Notes: a model not told the origin generated them from the sequence alone. A stretch of 64,000 nucleotides of DNA from Anaerolineales bacterium (GCA_015075625.1 JABTTZ010000001.1:62001-126000), one strand, 5' to 3'; positions 27,857 through 36,134 are shown, counted from the first letter of the stretch. Numbers and translations: made by a program.

Positions 27857-28104
27857 TGGCAACTATTGCGAACATGACATTCGATGACTTGAAGCAGCTT
27901 ATTCTCGATCTGATGGAGGAGCGTCGCTTAAGCTATTTATTTGGCGATTTCGATATGGACGAAAGTGATCTCGCTATTGAGGATGAGCCGGACAACCGCA
28001 CTCTGGAAGAAGTGTTTGCTTCGGTAGAACAAAACCGCTGGACACCACCAGCCGGATCGCCAACGCCGACGGAAATGCTGCGCCAGAACCGGGATGAACA
28101 CTGA
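27856..28104 (+). CDS. VapB-like antitoxin candidate
   Basis: 82 aa, acidic, starting on the helicase stop (TGATG) and ending on the PIN-protein start (the TGATG at 28102-28106), so it is tightly coupled at both ends. The N-terminus (MTFDDLKQLILDLMEERRLS) is helical and the rest is acidic and probably disordered (EPDNRTLEEVFASVEQNRW), a layout common for antitoxins that fold on their PIN toxin. No DNA-binding domain is obvious. The call rests on size and on being directly upstream of a PIN gene. Confidence 0.65.
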   Translation: MATIANMTFDDLKQLILDLMEERRLSYLFGDFDMDESDLAIEDEPDNRTLEEVFASVEQNRWTPPAGSPTPTEMLRQNRDEH

Positions 28105-28526
28105 TGCTCTATATCGTGGATGCCAGCGTCGTCGCTGAATTTCTCATCACCGGACCGCACACCCCAAACGCCCAGGCGTTTTTCAAAGGCGCGCTGAACG
28201 GCGATCTCTTCACTGTACCTGAACTGGCGCTGAGTGAATGTACCAACGTCATCTGGCAGGCGGTGCGTTTTCGAGGGATGCCGTCCGCGCAGGCGCTTCA
28301 GGCACTACGTGATCTCAAAGCCCTGCCGTTGAAACGCGCGCCGACCAAAGCCGTGTTAGGCACCGCGCTGGCAATTGGATTGAAGCACAACCTGGCGATC
28401 TACGACTCGCTGTACATTGCCCTGGCGCTGCGAAGCAAGAATGCTTTCGTGACCCTCGATGCCAAGCAAATCCGTGCAGCTACAGCCGAAGGTGTGACCG
28501 TAATCCCCATCACGAATTTCAAGTAG
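28104..28526 (+). CDS. PIN-domain RNase, VapC-like toxin
   Basis: 140 aa single PIN domain. The four acidic metal-binding residues expected for the family are present: D6 in YIVDASVV, E45 in LALSECTNV, D101 in AIYDSLYIALA and D119 in FVTLDAKQI. PIN toxins cut tRNA or other RNA when released from their antitoxin. It overlaps the antitoxin candidate by one base and ends nine bases before the methylase, so it is an integral part of the helicase-methylase transcript rather than a separate transcription unit. Confidence 0.85.
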   Translation: MLYIVDASVVAEFLITGPHTPNAQAFFKGALNGDLFTVPELALSECTNVIWQAVRFRGMPSAQALQALRDLKALPLKRAPTKAVLGTALAIGLKHNLAIYDSLYIALALRSKNAFVTLDAKQIRAATAEGVTVIPITNFK

Positions 28527-28535
28527 AGAAAACCT

Positions 28536-31500
28536 ATGACCCCCCGCAAAAAACTGATCGAGGTGGCGCTGCCACTGGAAGCCATCAATATCGCTAGCGC
28601 CCGCGAAAAATCGATCCGGCACGGACACCCCTCCACGCTGCATCTGTGGTGGGCGCGACGACCTTTAGCCGCTGCTCGTGCGGTGATTTTTGCCTCGCTG
28701 GTCGATGATCCTGACGATCCCGGCGCGCTGCCCGCCTTTGTCGATGCCTGCAAAATATTGGACGGCAAAGCGTTCGGCTATGAGAACAAAAATGTCCATG
28801 CCAATGGCGATACGCCGCGTATGCGCCTGTTTGACTTCATGGAGCGCTTAGTCCAGTGGGAAAGCACGACGAACGAGGCGATCCTAAACAAAGCCCGCCA
28901 GTTGATTCAGATTGCCACCGAAGGCAACCCCCCACCGCTGCTTGATCCCTTTGCTGGCGGTGGCAGTATTCCACTGGAAGCGCAGCGACTCGGTCTCGAA
29001 GCACACGCCAGCGACCTGAATCCTGTTGCGGTAATGATTAACAAGGCGCAGATTGAAATCCCCCCACGTTTTGCCAACATGCCGCCGGTGAACCGGCGAG
29101 GTCAGGCTGACCTGTTTGCCCCCACCCCTAGCCCCTCCCCCATTGAGAGGGAGGGGAATGATCGGTGGGAGATTTCGCCGGAATTGGAACGGCGTATGCA
29201 AGCAGTGGCGCGTGAACTTAGGAAGAACCCAACCCGCGCTGAAAAACGACTGTGGGAAGCCATTCGGAAAAATCAGATAGATGGGCGTAAATTCCGGCGG
29301 CAGGTTGCCATCGGCGCATTTGTCATGGATTTTTATTGCTCTTCGGAGCGCCTCGCTGTCGAGGTTGATGGTCCCATTCATGATAACCAGCAGGAAGCGG
29401 ATAGGGTGCGTCAGGAATTGATCGAATCCCTTGGCATTCGTTTTGTGCGCCTGACCAACGACGAGATAGAGCGCAACTTGCAAGCGTCTGTCGCCAAAAT
29501 CCGCGCGGCGTTCTTCCCCCACCCTCAATCCCTCCCCCACCCTCAATCCCTCCCCCAAAATGAGGGAGGGAAGCCTAATCTCCCCTCCCCCCCTGTGGAG
29601 TTTCTCCCCTCCCTCCCTGGGGGGGAGGGGTCGGGGGTGGGGGGGCAAGACACCACCTATCGCGGCGCAGCCGGACTCGCCGCCGATGTGCGTTATTACG
29701 GTGAATGGATGCGCGAAAGGGCATGGGAAAGAATTGGGCATCTGTACCCGACGCATAACGGCGAAACGGTGATCGCGTGGCTGTGGGCGCGGACGGTGAA
29801 ATGTCCAAATCCGGCATGTGGCGCACAAATGCCTTTAGTAAGCACATTCGAACTGAGCAAGAAACCAAAACGAAAAGCATGGATTGAACCCGTCATCGAT
29901 AAAGTTACAAAAACAGTTCAGTTTAATGTTCGGATGGGTGAAGGAAAAGCTCCAGAGGCATCTAAAGTTGGGCGCGGCGCAAAATTTCGATGTCTTGTCT
30001 GTGGTGAAACTGCGCCAGATCAGCATATCAAAGATGAAGGTATGGCAAATCGCACGGGTAGTCAATTGATGGCAGTTGTTACTGAGGGCACAAATGGACG
30101 TAATTATTACAGTCCAACGCCTCAACAAGAGGCAATTGCAAATCAAGCGCAACCCCAAGATTATCCAACGGCAGCATTACCTTACGAGCCGCGTGCAATC
30201 TGGTGCACCCTCTATGGATTAGACACATTTGACAAACTCTTCACCCCGCGCCAACTCGTCGCTTTGACCACCTTCAGCGATCTTGTGCATGAGGCACGCG
30301 CCCAAGTCCACGCCGATGCGCTTGCCGCCGGACTGCCGGACGACGGCATCCCCCTGCGCGACGGTGGGCGCGGCGCGCTGGCATATGCGGAGGCGGTTGG
30401 GGTGTATTTGGCGTTTGCGGTGGATAGAAGCGTAAATTACGGGTCTGCCGTTTGCTCATGGGATAATAGTCCCAAGATGGAAGGGGTACGAAACACTTTT
30501 GCTCGTCAGGCAATTCCAATGATATGGGATTTCGCAGAGGGCAACCCTTTCAGCGCATCCAGTGGAAATTATCTAAATAACGTTAATTGGGTGGCAAATG
30601 CAATAACCTTTCTCTCGTGTGTTATGGGTGGCAGAGTACGGCAGGTAGATGCATCCCATTTGACTTCTGACATTAAAGTTCTTTCCACCGATCCACCCTA
30701 TTATGACAACATCGGTTACGCGGACTTATCCGATTTTTTCTATGTGTGGATGCGTAAAGCCCTGAAAGATACCTATCCCGACCTGTTCAGCACGATGCTT
30801 GTCCCCAAAGCGCCGGAACTGATCGCCAGTCCCTACCGTCACGGCGGGAGCAAAGAGGCGGCAAACGCCCATTTTGAAGGCGGGATGCTCCAGACGTTCT
30901 CCAATATCCGCCGTTTTGCCTCGCCCGCTTATCCGCTGACGGTCTATTACGCCTTCAAACAGCAAAATTCCGAGGCGGCGGACGATGATGATGGTGGGGG
31001 CATGGGTCGTAGGGGCATGATGCATCATGCCCCTACGGATACCGATGGCATCCCCGATGACGAGAACGCCAATGACGCCCCGGCGCAACTACAAAGCTCC
31101 ACCGGCTGGGAGACGATGCTCAGCAGTCTCATTGAGGCGGGCTTTAGCATTGATGGCACATGGCCCATACGAACTGAGTTGAGCAACCGCATGCTTGGTT
31201 CAGGGACAAACGTCCTCGCCTCGTCCATCGTCCTTGTTTGCCGCCCGCGCCCAGAGGATGCACCGACCACCAGCCGCCGCGCCTTCCTCGATGCACTGCG
31301 CCGTGAGCTGCCCGCCGCGCTTAAAGAGATGCAATCGGGCAACATCGCCCCCGTTGACCTCGCACAAGCGAGCATCGGTCCGGGCATGGCAATTTATTCC
31401 CGCTATGCCAAGGTGCTGGAAGCCGATGGTTCACCCATGAGTGTCCGCGCTGCGCTGGGGCTGATTAATCAGGAACTGGATGCCTATCTCGCCGAGCAGG

Positions 31501-32012
31501 ACGGCGAGATTGACGCAGATACACGCTTTGCCGTGTCGTGGTTCGAGCAGTTCGGCTTCAACGAAGGCGAGTTTGGCTTGGCTGATGTGTTGGCGCGGGC
31601 GAAAAATACCAGCGTGGCAGGGGTTGAAACGGCGGGCGTCGTGCAATCTGGGCGCGGGAAGGTCAGGCTTATCCATTGGAAAGAGTACGATCCCGGCGCC
31701 TATGATCCGCAGTCTGACAAACGGGCGACGGTCTGGGAAGCGACCCACCATCTGATTGAACGGCTGAACAGTCACGGCGAAGAAGGGGCGGCGCGGCTCA
31801 TGAACCGGATGAATCGGGACGTTCTGGGCGAGGCGCGTAATCTCGCCTATCGGCTGTACAATATTTGCGAACGGAAAGGGTGGGCAGACCATGCGCGGGA
31901 TTACAACACGTTGGTCATTCAGTGGGTGGGTGTCGCCGAACGTGGGGCGGGGATCCGGCGGGCAGAGGACGCGAATCTCAACACCCACCAAAATACATTA
32001 TTCGATCTGTAG
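28536..32012 (+). CDS. DUF1156 adenine-specific DNA methylase with embedded DUF559 nuclease cassette
   Basis: 1158 aa. The start region (LIEVALPLEAINIASAREKS, LHLWWARRPLAAARAV) is the DUF1156 hallmark. SAM motif I is DPFAGGGSIPLEA (about 138) and the N6-adenine catalytic motif is DPPYYD (about 719). A zinc-ribbon candidate lies at CPNPACGAQMP (about 423) with RCLVCGE downstream. Two segments are foreign: residues about 195-370 hold a complete DUF559 domain between G/C-rich inverted repeats, and about 824-834 (GRRGMMHHAPT) is a translated REP palindrome. Without them the order matches ordinary DUF1156 enzymes of about 950 aa. The frame is intact, so the protein may still work. The stop TAG is contributed by another REP. 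Confidence 0.9.
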   Translation: MTPRKKLIEVALPLEAINIASAREKSIRHGHPSTLHLWWARRPLAAARAVIFASLVDDPDDPGALPAFVDACKILDGKAFGYENKNVHANGDTPRMRLFDFMERLVQWESTTNEAILNKARQLIQIATEGNPPPLLDPFAGGGSIPLEAQRLGLEAHASDLNPVAVMINKAQIEIPPRFANMPPVNRRGQADLFAPTPSPSPIEREGNDRWEISPELERRMQAVARELRKNPTRAEKRLWEAIRKNQIDGRKFRRQVAIGAFVMDFYCSSERLAVEVDGPIHDNQQEADRVRQELIESLGIRFVRLTNDEIERNLQASVAKIRAAFFPHPQSLPHPQSLPQNEGGKPNLPSPPVEFLPSLPGGEGSGVGGQDTTYRGAAGLAADVRYYGEWMRERAWERIGHLYPTHNGETVIAWLWARTVKCPNPACGAQMPLVSTFELSKKPKRKAWIEPVIDKVTKTVQFNVRMGEGKAPEASKVGRGAKFRCLVCGETAPDQHIKDEGMANRTGSQLMAVVTEGTNGRNYYSPTPQQEAIANQAQPQDYPTAALPYEPRAIWCTLYGLDTFDKLFTPRQLVALTTFSDLVHEARAQVHADALAAGLPDDGIPLRDGGRGALAYAEAVGVYLAFAVDRSVNYGSAVCSWDNSPKMEGVRNTFARQAIPMIWDFAEGNPFSASSGNYLNNVNWVANAITFLSCVMGGRVRQVDASHLTSDIKVLSTDPPYYDNIGYADLSDFFYVWMRKALKDTYPDLFSTMLVPKAPELIASPYRHGGSKEAANAHFEGGMLQTFSNIRRFASPAYPLTVYYAFKQQNSEAADDDDGGGMGRRGMMHHAPTDTDGIPDDENANDAPAQLQSSTGWETMLSSLIEAGFSIDGTWPIRTELSNRMLGSGTNVLASSIVLVCRPRPEDAPTTSRRAFLDALRRELPAALKEMQSGNIAPVDLAQASIGPGMAIYSRYAKVLEADGSPMSVRAALGLINQELDAYLAEQDGEIDADTRFAVSWFEQFGFNEGEFGLADVLARAKNTSVAGVETAGVVQSGRGKVRLIHWKEYDPGAYDPQSDKRATVWEATHHLIERLNSHGEEGAARLMNRMNRDVLGEARNLAYRLYNICERKGWADHARDYNTLVIQWVGVAERGAGIRRAEDANLNTHQNTLFDL
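29118..29646 (+). mobile_element. DUF559 (PD-D/ExK) nuclease cassette with terminal inverted repeats, in frame inside the methylase
   Basis: The left end (29118-29156: GCCCCCACCCCTAGCCCC ... GAGGGAGGGG) and the right end (29606-29646, read on the other strand: GCCCCCCCACCCCCGACCCC ... GGGAGGGAGGGG) are imperfect inverted repeats of about 40 bp. Between them is a DUF559 domain: RKNPTRAEKRLWEAIR, KFRRQVAIGAFVMDFYC, LAVEVDGPIHDNQQEADR, IRFVRLTNDEIERNL. The D of MDFYC and E-V-D of AVEVDG fit a Vsr-like endonuclease core. A tandem direct repeat (CACCCTCAATCCCTCCC twice, 29520-29556) lies near the right end. The methylase reading frame runs through the whole insert. Mobility is inferred from structure. 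Confidence 0.75.
31008..31037. repeat. REP palindrome inside the methylase frame
   Basis: A perfect 30-bp palindrome; the half-site is CGTAGGGGCATGATG. It starts with the GTAG tetranucleotide typical of RAYT-linked REPs and is translated in frame as RRGMMHHAPT, in a loop after the PLTVYYAFKQQNSE segment of the methylase. Confidence 0.85.
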
Positions 32013-32036
32013 GGGCATGATGCATCATGCCCCAAC
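32009..32036. repeat. REP palindrome supplying the methylase stop codon
   Basis: Same half-site as the 31008 copy with one mismatch in the right arm (CCCCAAC instead of CCCCTAC). The TAG stop of the methylase (32010-32012) is formed by the GTAG foot of this REP. Confidence 0.8.
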
Positions 32037-32235
32037 GTCGCTGCCGGATCATCCTGCGATAACGGCAATCCACGATGCCCAACCATGTGCATGGGATAAT
32101 CGTCATGGTGGATATGATGGTGGGGGCATGGCATTGGTGTTGGGGCATGGCATGTTGGGGCATGATGCATCATGCCCCTACGTCGTTGCCGGATCATGCC
32201 GCGATAACGGCAATCCGCGATGCCCAATCATATCC
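32033..32235 (+). repeat. Tandem repeat of REP plus RAYT gene fragments
   Basis: Two diverged direct repeats with a period of about 148 bp. Each follows a REP and reads ACGTCG(C/T)TGCCGGATCAT then GCGATAACGGCAATCC and GATGCCCAA(C/T)CAT. After the first, the sequence continues as a RAYT fragment encoding MPNHVHGIIVMVD, nearly identical to 32472-32508 in the intact gene. A third REP spans 32155-32182. This is degenerate debris of the REP/RAYT system, with no intact gene. Confidence 0.7.
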
Positions 32236-32249
32236 AATGGGGTTAATCG

Positions 32250-32813
32250 ATGAATACCAACCATCATCGTCGTTCTATCCGCCTGAAACATTACGATTAT
32301 GCCCAAAACGGGGCGTATTTCGTCACAATCTGTACGCATGAACGGCGGTGTTTCTTTGGAACAATACGTGATGGGGAAATGATGGTCAATGCATGGGGGC
32401 AGATTGTGATCGAGGAATGGGAACAAACGGCGATTTTACGCCCCAATGTGGCATTGGATGCGTTTGTGGTTATGCCCAATCATGTGCATGGGATAATCGT
32501 CATGGTGGATGATGGTAGGGGCATGATGCATCATGCCCCTACGGATCATGCCCCTACACAACCGCCCGATCATGCCCCGCCCAAACGTGAATTTTCCAAG
32601 CCGATTGCACAATCGTTGTCCACGATTATTGGGACATTCAAAGCGGCCGTCACCCGCCGCATCAACCGTCTGCCAAACGCATCCGGTCATTCCATCTGGC
32701 AGCGCAACTATTACGAACACATCATCCGCAATGACGACGACCTGATCCGCATTCGAGAATACATCGAAACGAATCCATCTCGGTGGCAGCAAGACAGCCT
32801 GTTTTCAAACTAA
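32250..32813 (+). CDS. REP-associated tyrosine transposase (RAYT, Y1 HUH family)
   Basis: 187 aa, close to the usual RAYT length. Single-strand DNA nuclease/transposase of the TnpA-REP type. The start RSIRLKHYDYAQNGAYFVTI is typical; the HUH motif is H78-V-H80 in MPNHVHGIIVMVD and the nucleophile is Y154 or Y155 in RNYYEHIIRN. A REP palindrome (32515-32542) lies inside the gene and is translated as GMMHHAPT, directly after the HUH motif, in a region that tolerates length variation. It sits between the methylase and the DUF499 gene, whose frame starts just after the RAYT stop. It is surrounded by its own REP family. Confidence 0.9.
   Translation: MNTNHHRRSIRLKHYDYAQNGAYFVTICTHERRCFFGTIRDGEMMVNAWGQIVIEEWEQTAILRPNVALDAFVVMPNHVHGIIVMVDDGRGMMHHAPTDHAPTQPPDHAPPKREFSKPIAQSLSTIIGTFKAAVTRRINRLPNASGHSIWQRNYYEHIIRNDDDLIRIREYIETNPSRWQQDSLFSN
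32515..32542. repeat. REP palindrome inside the RAYT gene
   Basis: Perfect 28-bp palindrome, half-site GTAGGGGCATGATG, identical to the copy in the methylase. It is read in frame in the RAYT. A partial repeat (GGATCATGCCCCTAC) follows immediately. Confidence 0.85.
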
Positions 32814-32824
32814 GAGGATTTATC

Positions 32825-35800
32825 ATGGCGAAAAGCAATCGTGACCGCATTGGGGACATCATGGACACGCTCAAGGGTGGGCTTGGTCGCTTCGTTGTCG
32901 ATGAATACCGCAGTGTCTACAAAGACGCCTTTGCCCACGAAATCGATGCGGTGTTGACGACGAGTGCCTATGAACTCCCCCGCAGTGCCTTCAACAGCCT
33001 CGACGCGCTGATCGGGCAGCTCGACATTCACAACCTTCTCAAATTAATCTGGCAGCGTTGGAATGATGTTTTTCGCCTAAAACTTGGGCAATCGGAACGT
33101 AATTATGTCAGCGAATTGATGACAGCCCGCAACGACTGGGCGCACCAAAAAGCCTTTGACAACGACACCGCCTACCGCATTGCCGATACAGCCGCTCGGC
33201 TGCTTCAAGGGGTTGGCGCCGTGAGAGAGGCAAACCATACCCGCGAAATTGCTACGGAACTGCTGCGCCTTCGTTTTGATGCGGAGGCAAAACAAGCCGT
33301 AAGAGCAACGGAGGAAGTCCCCGTGATTCGCACCACACCAGCCGGATTGCGTCCCTGGCGGCTGGTGGTCACACCGCATCCTGATGTTGCCAGCGGGCGC
33401 TACATCTTGGCGGATTTCGTTGCCAATATCGCTGATGTGAAAGCAGGAAAGGCCGCCTCTGAATATGGCGATCCGCACGAGTTCTTTCGCCGCACCTACC
33501 TCACCGAAGGGCTGCTATCACTGCTGGTGGCAGCCGTCCGGCGCTTGAGCGGTCAGGGCGGCGATCCAGTCGTGCAGCTTCAAACGGCATTCGGCGGCGG
33601 TAAAACGCACAGCCTGTTAGCGCTCTACCACCTGTTTAGCGGTGCCATTGGGTTTTCCGAAATCCCGGGCGGTGAACACATTCTCAAAGAGGTGGGACAG
33701 ATTGACGACAGAATCACGGCGAATCGCGTTGTCATTGTGGGGACGGCATTCAGTGCGACAGAACCGCGTGTCTATGCGGACGTAACCACCCATACGATGT
33801 GGGGCGATATTGCCTATCAATTGGGCGGCGCAAACGCCTACAAAGTGATTGAAAATGCCGATCTGACCGCCGTTGCCCCTGGCTCCGATACGTTGGTCAC
33901 ACTGCTGGAGGATTACGGACCGGCGCTGATCATGATCGATGAGTTGGTCGCCTTTGCCCGTAATTTACCGCTCACCACAGCAGAGCGCATCGCGGCAGGT
34001 ACATTCGACTCCACGATGACCTTTTTTCAGAATCTCACCGAAGCGGTCAAACGGTCTAGCGATTCGATGCTGCTGGTGTCCATTCCCGAATCTGAAAATG
34101 AGATCGGCGGTGAACTGGGCAAACAGGCGCTGGACACCCTTGCCAAAACGATTGGACGGATGGAGTCTATCTGGAAACCAGTGACGGCAATCGAGAGCTT
34201 TGAGATTGTGCGCCGCCGCCTGTTCACGACTGAGATCGACTATCCGGCACGCGATGCGGTGGTCAATGCCTTCACCGAAATGTATCGCACAAACAAAGGT
34301 GAATTCCCCTCCGGCGCATCTGAAGCTGGCTATGCCATCCGTATGAAGTCTGCCTACCCTATTCACCCAGAGTTGTTTGATCGGTTGTACCAAGATTGGT
34401 CAACCTTGGATCGCTTTCAGCGCACACGCGGCGTGCTGCGCCTTATGGCAACGGTCATTCACAAACTTTGGCAAGACAATGACCAATCGCTGCTGATTAT
34501 GCCAGCGAGCATTCCGCTGTGGGCATCGGGTGTTCGCAACGAAATGCTGCGTTACCTGCCGGAGACGTGGCCCGCCATTGTTGATGCAGACATTGACGGC
34601 GATGATGCCAAACCCTTCCAACTGGACAAGAGCGTGCCTACTATCGGTAAATATATGGCGAGTCGGCGCATGGCACGGAGCATCTTCGTGGGTTCTGCGC
34701 CTTCCGTAGCGGGGCAGACGGTTCGTGGGGTAGAAGAAGTGAGAATTCGTCTGGCAACGGTGCAGCCGGGGGAACCGCTGCCTGTTTTCAATGACGCCCT
34801 TCACCGCATGAGCCAGCAGTTGACCTACCTTTACACTGATGGCAGCCGCTACTGGTATGACACCCGCCCAACCGTCAATCGTATGGCGCAAGATCGGGCG
34901 CAGAACATCAATCCTGATTGGGTCTATCAGGAGGCGATTGACCGTCTGCGTGGGGTGAAATACCGCCGCGAGGATTTTTCTGCCGCACACATCGCCCCTC
35001 AGAGTTCTGGGGATGTGGCTGACGAATGGCGAACACGGGTGGTCGTCCTTGACCCGAACTATAGTCACAAAAAAGGCAATGGTGGCTCGGAAGCGCAGCG
35101 TGCCGCGCAGGAAATCCTTGAAAATCGCGGGAGTTCGCCCCGTCTCTATCGTAATATGCTGGTATTCATTGCCCCTGATGCCAATGACGCTGAGGCATGG
35201 GAGAAGGCGCTGCGCGAATATCTGGCATGGAAGTCTATTAAAGACGAAGCTGAACCGCTCAACCTGGATGCTCAACAGCGTAAGCAGGTCGATGCCAACT
35301 GCAAACGCACCGAGGAAACACTGCTCGTTCGGTTGCAGGAAACCTATAGCTGGCTGATTGTTCCTGTGCAGCCTGAGCCAACGGGACCGATTGACTATCA
35401 GGCACATCGCATTGCAGGGCAAGACAGCTTTTATGATCGGGCTGCTCAGAAACTGCGCCAGAGCGAAATGCTCATCCCGCGCTGGTCGCCGGATAATTTA
35501 CGCATGGAGCTTGACCGTTATCTATGGCGCGACCAGCCGCATCTGGGACTGAAGCAGCTTTGGGAGTATCTTGCTCGCTACTGTTATCTGCCCCGGCTTT
35601 ACAATGAGGAAGTACTGCTGGGAGCCGTAAGGGATGGTGTCGCCCGCCCCGATGCACCGTTCGGCTATGCGACGATGGTGAGCTTAGACGGGGTCTATAA
35701 AGGTCTCGCTTTCGGTCAGCCAACATCGAGTGTTTATTTCGATGAGAACGCCGTACTAGTGCGCCCTGAAATCGCTCAAAAACAGATTGATAGCCAGAAA

Positions 35801-36121
35801 CAGCAAACTATACAGCCGTTAACCACCCCTTCTTCTGAACGTTCCCAAGCACCCAGTGTATCCTCCACACCGCCAAAACCGAGGCTGACAACACGCTTTC
35901 ACGGGACGGTTTCACTTAACCCGCAGCGCATCAACAAAGATATGGGGACAATTGTGGAGGAGATCATCCAACGTCTCACCAGCCTGACGGGTACAGATGT
36001 TGAAATCACCCTTGAAATCAGCGCCGAACGCTCTGCCGGATTCGAGGATGCAACAATCCGAACGATCAACGAGAACAGCCGCACGTTGAAGTTCAAGAGT
36101 CACGGCTTTGAGGGAGAGTAG
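32825..36121 (+). CDS. DUF499 AAA+-type ATPase with N-terminal Swt1-like HEPN domain
   Basis: 1098 aa from ATG 32825, with AGAGGA seven bases upstream; an in-frame ATG at 32783 lies inside the RAYT gene. Residues 1-140 form a Swt1-like HEPN domain with the R-x4-H motif R-N-D-W-A-H (about 102-107). The ATPase core shows Walker A in TAFGGGKTHSLLALYHL (about 254-262) and Walker B in ALIMIDELVAFAR (about 367-379). The C-terminal third contains a linker rich in Gln/Ser/Pro (QKQQTIQPLTTPSSERSQ) before a small alpha/beta end domain. DUF499 ATPases accompany DUF1156 methylases in predicted defence loci. This is the last gene of the island. Confidence 0.9.
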   Translation: MAKSNRDRIGDIMDTLKGGLGRFVVDEYRSVYKDAFAHEIDAVLTTSAYELPRSAFNSLDALIGQLDIHNLLKLIWQRWNDVFRLKLGQSERNYVSELMTARNDWAHQKAFDNDTAYRIADTAARLLQGVGAVREANHTREIATELLRLRFDAEAKQAVRATEEVPVIRTTPAGLRPWRLVVTPHPDVASGRYILADFVANIADVKAGKAASEYGDPHEFFRRTYLTEGLLSLLVAAVRRLSGQGGDPVVQLQTAFGGGKTHSLLALYHLFSGAIGFSEIPGGEHILKEVGQIDDRITANRVVIVGTAFSATEPRVYADVTTHTMWGDIAYQLGGANAYKVIENADLTAVAPGSDTLVTLLEDYGPALIMIDELVAFARNLPLTTAERIAAGTFDSTMTFFQNLTEAVKRSSDSMLLVSIPESENEIGGELGKQALDTLAKTIGRMESIWKPVTAIESFEIVRRRLFTTEIDYPARDAVVNAFTEMYRTNKGEFPSGASEAGYAIRMKSAYPIHPELFDRLYQDWSTLDRFQRTRGVLRLMATVIHKLWQDNDQSLLIMPASIPLWASGVRNEMLRYLPETWPAIVDADIDGDDAKPFQLDKSVPTIGKYMASRRMARSIFVGSAPSVAGQTVRGVEEVRIRLATVQPGEPLPVFNDALHRMSQQLTYLYTDGSRYWYDTRPTVNRMAQDRAQNINPDWVYQEAIDRLRGVKYRREDFSAAHIAPQSSGDVADEWRTRVVVLDPNYSHKKGNGGSEAQRAAQEILENRGSSPRLYRNMLVFIAPDANDAEAWEKALREYLAWKSIKDEAEPLNLDAQQRKQVDANCKRTEETLLVRLQETYSWLIVPVQPEPTGPIDYQAHRIAGQDSFYDRAAQKLRQSEMLIPRWSPDNLRMELDRYLWRDQPHLGLKQLWEYLARYCYLPRLYNEEVLLGAVRDGVARPDAPFGYATMVSLDGVYKGLAFGQPTSSVYFDENAVLVRPEIAQKQIDSQKQQTIQPLTTPSSERSQAPSVSSTPPKPRLTTRFHGTVSLNPQRINKDMGTIVEEIIQRLTSLTGTDVEITLEISAERSAGFEDATIRTINENSRTLKFKSHGFEGE

Positions 36122-36134
36122 AGGGTGAACGCGC

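Noticed and set aside
29518-29580. Short direct repeats of CACCCTCAATCCCTCCC that could look like a small CRISPR
   Set aside because: Units are adjacent with no spacers, only two copies, and lie inside the DUF559 cassette; no cas genes are in the window.
29100-29660. Intein in the methylase
   Set aside because: No splicing motifs (N-terminal Cys/Ser block, C-terminal His-Asn) at the junctions, and the insert is a DUF559 fold with DNA inverted repeats.
28800-29830. Long antisense ORF opposite the methylase
   Set aside because: It mirrors the DUF559 cassette and methylase codons, has no recognisable domain, and the sense strand encodes clear families.
24362-36121. Classification as BREX, DISARM or type I restriction
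   Set aside because: No PglZ, BrxL, DrmB (DUF1998) or HsdS/HsdR-like gene is present; the DUF1156 plus DUF499 pairing fits a helicase-methylase-ATPase type better.
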